NCBI RefSeq assembly: GCF_014529535.1
Contig: NW_023503409.1
Coordinates: 3,844,390 to 3,908,389, forward strand
Length of the DNA stretch: 64,000 nucleotides
DNA from: Bradysia coprophila
Lineage: Eukaryota > Arthropoda > Insecta > Diptera > Sciaridae
Direction of reading: 5' to 3'
Shown: in pieces, positions 46,447 through 57,895 of the stretch
Position numbering within the stretch: the first letter of the stretch is position 1
Layout of the letters: the number at the start of each line of letters is the position of its first letter
Program-made: the position numbers and the translations under genes
The notes under the pieces: model-generated
Told to the model about the DNA's origin: nothing
Databases searched by the model: none
The model's input: the letters and a program-made list of their open reading frames with translations, nothing else

Positions 46447-48920
46447 CGCGTGTTATTTGTCACAGTATCTACGAAATCGAATGAAAACAATTTTTTTCTC
46501 GCATCAGTTATACAAATTAATAAACCTCGTGTTAGGTCGGATGATGGCGTTATGGTGCGGTATAGACGCGAGTTTTTCATATCATCGCTTTGAGTTGGCA
46601 ATTCGATAAGATAAGACAAAGCAATATAAAAATATTTTTGACGAAGTCATTTATAGTCTCAATGGTTTGAGATAACAAAGTTTTTGACCTTTGATAGTCG
46701 ATCAAAAGTGATTCGGTGTAATATGCAAAATACGGACCATGGCTGTTGCTATTTATGGCAATGGGAAAGAAGAAAATGAGTCCAGGTGCTTATGTCACGA
46801 AATAGACATCGATTGAATGATTGTTCTACAGAAACCGCTTCAATTAAGCAATAGGAATCCTTCACCTAAATCAATCTTTGTAATTTTGTAAGCGAAATCA
46901 TAGTAAAAACTACCTGCAATTGAAAGTGTAAAGTACAACAAAGGCCTTCAAAGGATGGGGAAACCACCTTGGCTCGAATAAGACTGCACGATACAATCCC
47001 ATCAATTATTATGCAAATAATTTTTGGGTCATCCTAGACTGTAAATCGAAAACTTAATATCAGTTCGGTTCCAGAGTAATTTCCACAGTTTCCAGCGTTT
47101 TTGAAGTTATAAATAGAAAATTATTTACATGACAAGGGATAAAAAGCTGAAATGTCACTTTCTTGTGAAGTGACTGGCGATCTAAGGCGAAGCCGAGGTC
47201 AACAATCAAACAAATGGTATTTGTGCACCCCACAACTGAAATACGACATATTTTGCCATGATTTTTTCGAGGTACGTTTGGATACTGTTTCGATCTGTGA
47301 GAAATTCAACAAATGCAGACACATTGCACATCGTGTCTGTAGAAGAATCATACATGAGCATTTGACTTGTTTACAGGTCTGTTGTGTATGAGTTAACACA
47401 TCGTTCTGATGTGTTTTTCCTTTCGCAGCATGATTTTTTGTTATGAAATGTCAGGTTTTCCCGAACGGGAAAAAAATTTAATTTCTTTACGATTGATCGT
47501 TTGAGAACGGTTTTGAATACATTTTTCCATGACTATAGATCATTGTCAATGTCGTTTGAGATGTCAAATGAGCTGTCATTTTCACAAAGCTAACCAAAAT
47601 GTTACAAAAATTTATATGGAGCTGTCATTGTTTGAGGTTAGCTTTGTGAAATTGACAACTCATTTGACACTATTTTGAGAGAAGGACAGTTATTCGACAC
47701 TGATCTATTCGATTGAACAAATTTAATATGGTGAATGTGAAGTGTGTATGTTTTCAAGTATATGGATGTCTTTTGTCTATTTCAGTTGTCCGGTGCACAA
47801 AACGGTGTTCGTACCTCGACGGGCAATGGGTTTTTCAGCACACGTCCAAATCGACATTTCCTATCTTGGTACGAAAAATACTATTTCGTAAATAGTGTTA
47901 AAATATCGTGACTACGTCGTGTATTTACAACGTCGCTCAGGAAAAGCGTTGTTCCTAATTTATGCAAAAAGGATTTTTTTTAGCGAATTCGATACCTCTT
48001 GTTATAAATGATTTGATTAATGATGACACCACTGATCTGCTGTAGTTTTTTTCTTATATTTTCTCATAAGTTAAGTTGTCGTACGTGGGTCATCTAATTC
48101 AATTCCTGGAAGCTTATCTAAACAAACAATTTACTTTTGATCAATCAATATCGCATTAACTGTCGCGAGTAAGATACGGTACGGTAGATGAAACATTTAT
48201 TTGAAGTTTTGGACTCAACGGTTGCATCTGACAAAAGGTAAATTTACGTTGTTCAGTCAACTCAATTTGTACAATTCGATCATTAAATTCGAGTAAGAAT
48301 TTTTCGACCCTAGGGAAATTATAAGCATTTAAATTGAATTATTGTCCTAGGCTCGGTCTTTATTTCTCGATCTAGAAACCGCATTACCATACGAAAACAA
48401 CACCTTCGCAATAAATTAATCATTTATTTTAGCAGAATAAAACAACAACAACAATAAACGGTTAAACGATTTCAAAAATTTGACTAAATAAATAAAAAAT
48501 GAACAAAATCGAGATTTACGGCTGCATTTAGCTTCACCCTTTTAGATAGGGTACAATTATGCACATTGATTATAAGTAAAAAAAAAATTTGGTCAATTTA
48601 ATTCGATTTTTTTAGTTTTCTTAAAACTTTGACTGGAATTCACTCTGTGATTCATTGACATTATGATTGGAAAATCGTTATGATATGCACAAAATTAATA
48701 GTTTTCTTTTTCTTAAATTGTTAAAAATGCATTCGACAAAGTGGATGTAATAATTCAATCTCCCAAGATTTCGTAAACTAAATTCACTAAATATGTTCCA
48801 ATCAAATTTGCGACTTTTTAGAAGAAATACTTTAGAACGGTTGGGTACATTCGTTTATAATATCAACGACAAGCAAAAACTGCTTGAATTTGGTACACAA
48901 AACGTATAAATCACTAAACA
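46447..48920. other. Intergenic region between hydrolases B and C
   Basis: Holds the B promoter with GATAAGATAAG (46605-46615) and an inverted pair at 47563-47668. The rest, including several frames of 60-80 codons, shows no motif I recognise. Confidence 0.45.
47563..47668. repeat. 106-bp inverted-repeat element
   Basis: GTCAAATGAGCTGTCATTTT (start of a 33-base arm) is mirrored by the right arm ending TTGACAACTCATTTGAC, with a few mismatches. MITE-like. Confidence 0.6.
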
Positions 48921-50090
48921 TTATTGCGGTCGATTCTTATTAATAAAATCGGACACGTCTGCCGAAATTTTAGTGGGATCGGTCATATGAACATGATGTG
49001 TGCCTTCAACAGTGACAAATTTAAATGTTGACTTTTGTTTCAAAAGGTTCAACACCTCTAAGTAGAAATGCTCTTTCTCATAAAGCGGTGAGTTGGTGGC
49101 CTTGATAAACAAGTGTGGACAGACGATTCGCTTAGCTAATTCTAGGTTAACATCGTGTGTTGGGATTGCATAATTCAGTCCCTTCAGTCGATTATCGCGA
49201 GTAAAGTAAAATTTATCAGGATGAGTAGTCGATTTTGCAATGTTTCGATTCAGTAAGTATGGTGCTGTTTCTTTGGTAACCGATTTGAAAGTGCCCTCAT
49301 ATAGTCTGTTCACCAATTCGTCGTAGGTATAGCACGGTGGATCACTTTTCAATTTTCTTCTGGCATCATGAAGTATCATAGCTTCGATTCTCTTTGATAT
49401 GTCGTTCACCATTTTATGTGCAGCTTTCGAATGTGGTTTTAGAACATCTAAACTGATCAGAATGTCAATTTGATCTGGGAATGATCCAGCAAAATAATAT
49501 CCTAACTGGGCCGACATCGAATGAGCCATTATGGATATTTTGTCCCATTTGTAATTTTGACAAATACTCTTAATGACATACAAGAAGTCAAAAGTGTTGT
49601 AGGATACGCCATCAGGTAAGTGTGATGACAGGCCATGTCCTGGTAAATCAATAGCCAGATAGCTCATATGCGATGGAAGTAACGGAATAAGAGTGTCGTA
49701 GGTACCTGATGAAGTTTACAAAGTCATTTAAAACCAAAAACGGATGCATAAGGAAAAGAAAAACAAAACGAAAGAAAAACGGAAAAGGATATTTAGAAAG
49801 ATATTCTCCTTACCAGCATTATCTTGCCATCCGTGAAGTGAGACGATAGGACGAACATTATCTGGACCCCACCATTTGCCAGCAACATGGCCCCATGGAA
49901 ATTTTATTTGGACTTCTTTAACCTTTGCCCGGGGAAATCAAATTAAAGAGGAAGACAATTTTAGCAGATCGATATCTCAAGTTACCTCAGGTTGTACCGT
50001 AGTCGATTGAAAACGTTTAATTTGAAATTGTTCGAATCGGAAATTTGGTTTCGGAAACTGTCTACATAAGCTCAGTCGTAATGATGCCAT
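48921..50090 (-). CDS. Kraken-like alpha/beta hydrolase with mitochondrial-type presequence (paralogue C)
   Basis: Three exons: 49986-50090, 49814-49922 and 48921-49705, total 332 residues. Exon 1 codes 35 residues, MASLRLSLCRQFPKPNFRFE and onward, with many Arg/Lys, Ser and hydrophobic residues and no acids until its end. This looks like a mitochondrial targeting peptide absent from A and B. The body has FPWGHVAGKWWG, HGWQDNAGTYD, LAIDLPGHGLSS, the nucleophile elbow MAHSMSA (Ser replaces the usual Gly after Met) and the catalytic His in EGTHHVHM. Its intron positions equal those of B. Confidence 0.9.
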
Positions 50091-50762
50091 GGCCGAAAGT
50101 CGTTCTAGAAAGTTAAAGGAACAAGTGATTTTTGTAACTTTCCCTCGTCATCCACAAACACTGTATGTACACCTCAAGAAATGAAAACAGCGAAACACTG
50201 AGTTTTGAATGCGACAGAAATAATTGATGGCTCAGGCACTCAATTCACAAACAAGCACTGTCATCAAACTCTTAAGCAATTCTTCAACTAACAAGAGATT
50301 TGAATAAACTGATGACTTAGTCATCAACCTTTGACCAGTCTAAGAATAATATCTCGTAGAAAGATAAAATCACTCTGTGACCTCGAGAATCTTAATAAGA
50401 ATTAACTTAGAATTACACAAACTTTCAGATCAATTACTAATCACCGTTGTCGTTTATTGTTCATCGCAAAATCTCGTTTAAATAGAAATAAATCAAAAAG
50501 ACTTCACACACCTGAGAATCGTCTGGATGTTAAAATGTGTACTTTACGCAAGATATAGTTAATCCAAATGACTTTTTATTGGAAAAACATTACACATTAC
50601 ACTATCGCAAAAAACTCATGTCACTTAGTCCAAAGATACGCTTCTTTGATGATGTCAAGTGTGTGTATTATTTAAAATTTCAATCTCAGCCGGTACCGCA
50701 CAATAAAATATAACAGAGGCGAATCAAGGCTGTAAACTTTAGAGAGGTCAGATCGCCGTTTT

Positions 50763-50921
50763 ATAGACTGTTATGATGAAAGAGAAGGAAGTATAATTCG
50801 GTCCAATTATTTCAACTTGGGTGATATATCAAAAAATTGTATGCATTGACAAGTATTTACCCCAAGACAAGTTATAATTAACCTGGCCATCGGTTCTCTC
50901 GCTCTGATCATAACAGTCTAT
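50763..50921. repeat. 159-bp inverted-repeat element
   Basis: ATAGACTGTTATGATGAAAG at the left and CTGATCATAACAGTCTAT at the right are imperfect inverted copies. It lies just downstream of a CAAGGCTGTA-family arm. Confidence 0.55.
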
Positions 50922-51262
50922 TAGGAACACACTTTTTCATACAAACAAATTTCTCCCCAATGTTTGTATTGTTTCATCGGTTAATTAACAATTCACATTT
51001 GTATCGGCAGGGTGACACCTGCCAGGTGTAGATGTCAAAAACAAAAAAGTAGTTTTGCGTGCGCCTGATAAGTGGGGGTAAAATTGAGTTTCAAAAATCT
51101 CCAAACATAAATTCTACCTGCTATTGAAGGACAGGGAAATGAAGACAGGCTTATAGCCAAACTAACAACTCCTTTCTGGGTTATCCAAATTATATATATC
51201 GTATCTGGTGACGACATTACTGTGGTAACAGTAATAAAAACTAATATTTAAATCAATTTGTT

Positions 51263-52063
51263 AGCCCCGTACGAAGTACAAAGGGGCTTATAGGATTACG
51301 ATGCCGTGTGTAATTGATGGAATTCGAAGCAGACGGTAAGGGCAAAGTGTTTGCCTATGTTCATAGATGACGAATCCGCAATAAAAATTTTGTCTGTCCG
51401 TCTTTCCGTCACGTCGATATCTTGAGTAAATCAAATCCGATTTCAAAAAATTTTTTTTCCCTGAAAGATAGTCGAAATAGTGAGGCTAAGTTCGAAGATG
51501 GGCATATTCGGGTCGGCCCTTCGTGAGTTAGGGCCACCTAAGTGATTTAAGGTCTTTTGGTGATATTTATGGCAAAATAAACGATGGAAATGTAAATGAC
51601 ACGGCAGATGATAGGTATTGTCAATACCAATCCAGGAAAAAAAAGTTTATTAAGATCAGATGAATGGACTGTGAGTTAGGGCCCTAGAAGTGAAAAGCTA
51701 CTAGGCCCTAAGTGTATTTTACATAAAACTAGAGTAAATTTCATCAGTTTTTCTTGATTTTTGTTTCATTTGGAAGGTAATCGAAGGCCGAATAGAATGT
51801 TGTTGACGAAAAAATTAAATTTGGTCCTTGGACTAAGGCTGCTACTAGGGCCCTATGTGTATCTTGCATGTAACTCGGGTAAATTTAATCCGTTTTTCCA
51901 AATTTTTGTTTTATTTGTAAAGTAATCGAAAGCCGAATAGAATGTTGTTGACAAAACTTTAAATACTGGTCCTTAGACTGAGGTCGCTACTAGGCCCCTA
52001 TGTGTATTTATGCTCAATAAATTAAAATTTTAGGTCAATTGGAGAGGAATGTCGTACGGGGCT
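51263..52063. repeat. 801-bp AGCCCCGTACGA element with internal tandem duplication
   Basis: Ends AGCCCCGTACGA (51263-51274) and TCGTACGGGGCT (52052-52063) are exact inverses. Inside, a unit of about 145 bp is present twice in tandem (starting near 51706 and 51851), with shared landmarks CCGAATAGAATGTTGTTGAC and CTACTAGG. No open frame of note. Confidence 0.6.
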
Positions 52064-52903
52064 TCGTAATTGCGCTACGAGCAATTTCTAAGATATACAT
52101 TTAATAATAATTTTTCTTTAACTACGTTTACGGGCGCAATAGGCTTACGGTCAAAGAAGGGTGACAGACGCACTAGGGTCATGGAAGCAATAGATATACA
52201 GGTTCGTGCGGGGCTCAGTCGCAGCAAACGCTCCGACTGATTTGATGGCTCGTTTAATTTTTCATTCTGTTTCAGCTAACCCGTTCTTTTGAGGGCGACC
52301 CATTGGGTGTCAAAGGCTTGTTCAAGACGAGGAAAAATTCGGACTATACTTGAAAATCTTGAAGATCTGGAGGATTATTTCCGGAACATTATTAACATTG
52401 ATCGGACTATCAACATTGGAAATTAAAATTAACGGTTTTGGGAGACAGAAGTAACTGGATGTGTGAAGATGAAGCTAGTGAATTATTGCCCTGATATGCT
52501 TGGGCAATGGTTGAGTGAAGTCAGGCTGAAATATTGTCTGAAATATTTTCCTAAATTTTCAAGAATTTCATTTTTTTTCAAAGTCCTTAAGAAATATTTC
52601 AAGGTAGCGGAAGCGAAAAGTGATTAGGTCAAACTGTAATGAAATAACACTAAAATTTTTAAACTTTAATCATTCTCCCGCCAACATAAAATATTAAATA
52701 AGTCAAATTCATGAGCCATTGCCACAATATTTTTATGCGATAGAGACAGCAATACAATTATATGCTCTTTTGAACAACAGATGAGAGTAGAGCTCGTAGA
52801 GCTTCACATATTTTGACATATCCATTTCTGTTTTTATTTTTTTTTGGTGAAAGGACAGGTACAGCAAATTTTTCATTTGGTAATAATTTCATGCGGAAAA
52901 ACC

Positions 52904-55454
52904 ATGGCTGAAGAAGTGATAGTTCTGGATTCAGATGAAGAATCGAATAGCCACAAAGAAAAAGTTGACAAAGGTGAGGTGTGCCAATTAAATCATTGAA
53001 AATCTCTTGTTTCAAAATGTTCTTGTTTTTCTTCTTTCAGAAATGGAATGTCCGATATGCTTACAATCTTGTATTCATCCATGCAAACTACCATGCGGAC
53101 ACATCTTTTGCTTTTTATGCGTTAAGGTAAGACGATAGAAAATTTTTATATTTTTTTAAAAAGTAAATCTACGAAGAACATCTTAGCATAGCATTAAAAG
53201 GGTCATTCATAGTCGTGGCCTCTCACATAATATAGAAAAAAAACTGGTTGCAAGTATTTCAAGGTTTTCACATCTTAATACTAATACCAAGTCGTTGTTT
53301 GCTCGGAAATAATTTTTCTGCACAAGTTTTTCGATTGTGTAAATTAACCAATTTTTTTAGTTACGAGTTGAATTCAGTCTGGTCAATCGAGTATGTCGAC
53401 TTTCGATGAATTCACATTAGATCCGTTTCATAATTCTCAATTGTTTCGTTTTGAATGATTGACGAAATTAGTCTGTCCGCTGAGTTTGAAATTGCTATCG
53501 AAATGATCCAGTCTCAATTTGGCTGCAGATTCGGATATAACCTTGAACACCTATGCATTCATTTACATATTGACAACGGTACAAAATGTAATCAATAAAT
53601 ACCGAAGATGCTTGTGTTTGCGGAAAAGGTCATCTTTTCAGCAAATGTTAGGTTTACGATGACAAATATTCGAATATTGACATAGCTGGTTGGTTTCGTT
53701 GTGAGGAAAAGACACTTCTAAAATCATAACTGACCTTCTAGGCCATCCTTGTTGAATGCACCCAACCTATTCTTTGCCCCAATGTTCACATAGTCAGTGT
53801 CCATCAACGGATAAAAGAGACAATAGTTGTTTGACTGTTAGACCAGAGGAATACGCGACCAACTTCTGCAGCCAATTTTATTAGAAAATAAGTTCGAATA
53901 TTCAGTGAACAGCAGGGTTTTCCTCTCAAATTCAAAATTCTTTCAGCATTCTATTCTATTCACTTAAGTTAAGCGACAAGCAGTTCATTCAGTCGTTTGT
54001 TTCACTTTTATCCTTTCGGAACTTTCAGGGCGTAGCATACAAAAATCGTAGATGTGCTCTTTGCCGAAGAGACATACCCCAGGAATACCTCGAAAACCCG
54101 AATCTCGTATATGGCGTTCAGGAAGCAACATCGGCCACAACAGAAGACGGCTACCAATGGTTTTACGAAGGACGGAATGGTAAGGCCGATTACATATTGT
54201 AGATTAGGCTGGTCCCACAACATAATTTTAATGTTAATTGTTAAGGCGGTTGGTGGGAATACGAAAGTAGATCTGCCAACGAAATCGAAAGCGCGTTTCA
54301 ACAGAAAATGAATCAAGTGGATGTATTGTTGTGCGGTGATCTGTATGTGATTGATCTCGTTAATTTGCAACAATACGCGAAACGAGCGCCGGAAAGAAAG
54401 CGCAACATAAAACGCGATTTGAAACGTCATGGTCCGGTCAAAGGAATTGCTGGAATAGTTGGACTGGCTGGATATTAGTAAAATGTGAAATGTGATACGG
54501 TTTTCAGTGGCGGTTTAGAGTGACATTTATTTGAGCTCAGGAATTATCATTTTTCTATTCTTTTCGTGAAAAAACTTCGTATCGAAGACTTATCTTTTTA
54601 TATAAAATTCAGTGTTGATTCTGAGACGATGAATTGATTTTGCTTGACAACAATTTGTACAAATTTCGTCTATTAAAAATTTTTGTATTTAAGAACGTAA
54701 CTTGAATTTTAATCGTGCAGTTAGTTTCCTATTTGCCAAGTTTTTAAAAATTCTCGGAGGCTCATCGAGTCAGCACATACATTTACCGTTATAAGCTTCT
54801 CTCTAAGACAATTTCGAGGATTCTTCCTTCGGTTGTGGAGTTGTTTCTCATCAACAATGCTTTTGCCTTTTAGGTTGGTGGCTGTATGACGAACGAACCA
54901 GTCAAGAAATCGAGGAGTCGTACAAAAAGGGCGATAAGATCTGTACAATTTTGGTAGCTGGCTATGTGTACGTGGTGGATTTCGAATCAATGCTACAGCA
55001 ACGCCAAAACGATCCATCCAGAAAGCGCCAAGTGAAACGCGATCTTTCAACAACACCTAGAAAAGGTGTAGCTGGTCTACGAATCGACGGTTCGACGGAG
55101 AGTTCTTTATCGTCATCGTCGAGCTATCAAATAGACACAAATTTAATATCAACAATAGCTGCTACGGATGCGGCTATTCGAATCGCTAGTAATATTATAG
55201 ATTCAACGCTAGCTCATGCAGAAAGTAATGACACATACGACGGTGACAGCGGCAGTGGCAGTACGTCATCAACCATTCGCAGAGAATTACTGAATGAAGT
55301 CGAGGAAACGTTAAACATTTCGAATTCATCGAGCATAGGATCGCCACCGAATTTGGAAAATTTCTTTTCGACAACAATCGACGAGTTCCGTTCGTTAGCA
55401 CTGAGTAACATAGCTGAATCAGATAATGATAGCGATGATGATGTTAGATTGTAA
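52904..55454 (+). CDS. Rnf146: RNF146/Iduna-type poly(ADP-ribose)-dependent E3 ubiquitin ligase, two alternative last exons
   Basis: Common exons are 52904-52973, 53041-53126 and 54029-54179. They code an acidic leader ([10 protein letters not shown], a possible SUMO-interacting motif), a C3HC4 RING ([20 protein letters not shown] ... CALC) and the first half of a WWE domain ([10 protein letters not shown]). The domain is completed by either exon 54246-54478 (isoform a, 179 residues) or exon 54874-55454 (isoform b, 295 residues). Both begin in the same phase with a W-W pair. Isoform b matches the usual family length better, with a Ser-rich acidic tail ([10 protein letters not shown]). RNF146 binds iso-ADP-ribose through WWE and ubiquitinates tankyrase targets such as Axin. 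The isoform assignment is from splice signals only. AATAAA lies at 55631-55636, and ATTAAA at 54672-54677 could serve isoform a. An ATG at 52891 opens a 7-codon upstream frame overlapping the start. Confidence 0.88.
54246..54478 (+). CDS. Rnf146: RNF146 alternative last exon a (WWE second half, short isoform)
   Basis: Starts after tgttaag with [20 protein letters not shown] and continues through a GDLYVIDL strand and RKRNIKRDL, ending at TAG 54476-54478. The acceptor has a poor pyrimidine tract. The Tyr, Gln and Arg positions that contact iso-ADP-ribose in mammalian RNF146 have counterparts here ([15 protein letters not shown]). The tail [12 protein letters not shown] is hydrophobic and short. 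Confidence 0.8.
54874..55454 (+). CDS. Rnf146: RNF146 alternative last exon b (WWE second half, long isoform)
   Basis: Starts after a strong acceptor (ttttgccttttag) with [20 protein letters not shown], then [26 protein letters not shown] and KGVAGLRID, the conserved end of the family's WWE region. It continues into a Ser/Asp/Thr-rich tail to TAA at 55452-55454. It is homologous to exon a, so one arose by duplication of the other. Confidence 0.88.
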
Positions 55455-57100
55455 GATTTTAAATGTAGGTTGCGCATCGATGGTCGTATTGATGGAACGA
55501 ACTGGTGCTGTACTTTTAAGTGTCCGATGTAAGAGATGTAAAAACTCGTAATTTTACGTAACGTTAGTTCAATGTTTTTTAATCGTTTTCGTCTCTCGAA
55601 TGTTCCGTTCACTGACGAATAGTTAATTTGAATAAATTTGTTCGTGTTGTTTAAATAACTCATTCCTAACAAAAGCACAGCAGACGGACTGTAAAAGTGA
55701 TACTTTTAGAAAAGATAGACATTTATTCTGTACTTTTCGAACTATTCGAACCATTTAAGCATTGCAATCGCATTAGTAGCAAGGTTGCTTATGTGGTGAA
55801 ATTATTAAATAATTAGTTAGTCGAAAAAAACAATGTCCAACTGTTCATTTTGTAAATAATAAATTTGAACTAATTCGATTCAAAATGTTTTTTTTTTAAA
55901 TGCTGGAATGCTCTAATTTAACCTTCTTTATGTAGTTTGATTATAGTTCAGCTCTTATCAACAAGAAGACCTGGTTTGTCACTCCGTATTTTCAAACAAA
56001 AAAAAAGTCCCACTGGGCCTGCATAATTAATCAAACAAGTTCCATACTCATCTATACTGTGTGTAACAATTAATTTCCCATAAATTGGCATTGTCAGATA
56101 TTATGGGCCAATTGAGAATTGGTATTTTGATCATGGTTTCTATCTGGTTTTGATTTGAGGATATCTCGCAACATAATCCAAATTGACGCTCAAGGAATTT
56201 CTAATTTTCGATTAGTCAAAGATATAGTGCCAAGTTTTTTTAAGTGCAAGACTCTTGGTGGCAATTCGAATGTAGGTAATGCAATACCGGTATTAATACC
56301 AGTACTAATACCGGAAATATCCAATACCGAGTACCGGTTTTGAGTCAAAACTTTTGACCAAAAAATACCGGTATTAATACCGGAAAATTCATCATAGTTT
56401 TTAAAGAGAAAATGTACGCAAATTTTTTAACAAATTAAAGGAATTCCTCTTCAAAATTACTCTTGTATGTTGTATATTCTGAGTACATCGCGTTTTATTC
56501 AGTTTACTTCTTATGAGCATACAAGAACTTGTTATCTAATGTTTTAGCATTTTAACTTAAACTGTTGTTAGAGAATTTGGACTTATCTATAAGTGAATCT
56601 TTCCCGCGTAGTTTTGTACGTAAAAATTACACGTGATACGCCTGTAATTTCATGTATTTAAAATTTTCTTCGTGCGTTTCAAATTTTCGTGTTGGGGAGA
56701 TACGCCAGACGTGTTTCCTTAGCAGAGCTTTACCTTATCTTGGCTAGACAGACAGTCACAATATCCAAAAATTAAATGATTTCTAAAGTGAAACAGTGAT
56801 GTCATCCTTCGATTAACTAACGCAGCGCGAAATATTCCCCTTTCGCGATATTTTCATACAAAAGTGATTGATATATTCCAAACAAGTTAAATAGCGGAAT
56901 ATATTCTTTGTAAACTCAACCAATTGAATAGTGACAGTTTTGCAGCCGTAAATATGGAGCGTAAGGGAAGGACTAAACAAATCTATGCTCAAATCTGTTC
57001 ATTGTTTTTTTTCCGAATATTTTGTCAGTTTTTAGCTCGAATTTATAATGTATTTCAGATTCATGCGAACACAAAAATGAGTTTGAATTTATGGAAAATT

Positions 57101-57208
57101 GGACTGAAACCAAAAGGATAGCGTTCAAACCCTTTAGGACTGAAACAACAAGGATGGCGTTCAAACCCTTTAGGACTGAAACAACAAGGATGGCGTTCAA
57201 ACCCTTAT
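57101..57208 (+). repeat. 36-bp tandem repeat, three copies
   Basis: Units start at 57101, 57137 and 57173 with GGACTGAAAC and contain GCGTTCAAACCCTTTA. Units 2 and 3 are almost identical and unit 1 differs at a few bases. Confidence 0.75.
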
Positions 57209-57249
57209 ATTTTCCTTATGAATTGAGCTTCATTTTAGGGATGCTATTC

Positions 57250-57470
57250 TTTGCATGACATCAACGACTTTTGTTTGCTGCCTGATCCATTGATTTGTCA
57301 ATCTGTCTCTGCGAAACGGAGGTTGCACAGGTATCTTCCATTTCTGTTTTTTCCCATGTCACTCCAGTCTCATTTCTTGAGAACACTCTCCAGAGTTGCT
57401 GTGAATAACTTCGGTGAGATGGTGTCACCCTGACTTACACCTCGAACGAGCTTGAATTTGGCAGTGTTCT
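57250..57470 (-). pseudogene. Degraded RTE-clade non-LTR reverse transcriptase fragment
   Basis: Minus-strand translation gives FKLVRGVSQGDTISPKLFTA, then TLESVLKK, a stop, DWSDMGKNRNGRYL and LRFAETD with another stop. The QGDxISPKLF and LRFA(DD) motifs are characteristic of RTE-type reverse transcriptases. Internal stops and loss of the catalytic DD show it is dead. Only about 70 residues remain. Confidence 0.75.
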
Positions 57471-57645
57471 TTTGTAGTTTTATACTGACGTAGCGTTTTA
57501 TACAAGACTATGACATCCTTGTATTGTTTTTTTTCTAATGTAAATTTGTATAACCATTGACCATGTATAACCTTAACCACCATTGACCATGATGTGCGGA
57601 TGCGAAAATCTGATCATGATTTAGTTATGCAAATTTACAAGTAAT

Positions 57646-57701
57646 AAATTATACCGCAAATCACGGTTATCACGGTTGGATCTTGATTTGCGGTATAATT
57701 T
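57646..57701. repeat. Short hairpin AAATTATACCGCAAATCA
   Basis: AAATTATACCGCAAATCA is mirrored by TGATTTGCGGTATAATTT with a loop of about 20 bases. Degenerate copies of the CAAATCACGG word follow to about 57800. Confidence 0.6.
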
Positions 57702-57895
57702 GTATGACGCTTTAGATACCTCCAAATATCGGTCTCTATTGAATTTCATATAAAATACCACAAATCACGGACACCATAACGCAAATCTCGATCCAATTAA
57801 AAAATTAAACTTAGTTAAAGAAATTCTTTAAATATCGATTAATTTTTGATTAATTGCGAAGCCAAATGTTCAATCTTCATAATAAAGTTAACCAT

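Larger units (their letters stand above)
50091..52903. other. Intergenic region with repeat elements
   Basis: Contains an inverted-repeat element at 50763-50921, a lone CAAGGCTGTA arm near 50724-50750 and an 801-bp element at 51263-52063. A stretch at about 52200-52340 could be an old integrase remnant on the minus strand, but this is too weak to annotate. Confidence 0.45.

Noticed and set aside
52200-52340. Minus-strand PQKNGLAETE-like peptide resembling an LTR-retrotransposon integrase
   Set aside because: Only about 25 residues, with a stop inside and no flanking RT or LTR. It could be chance.
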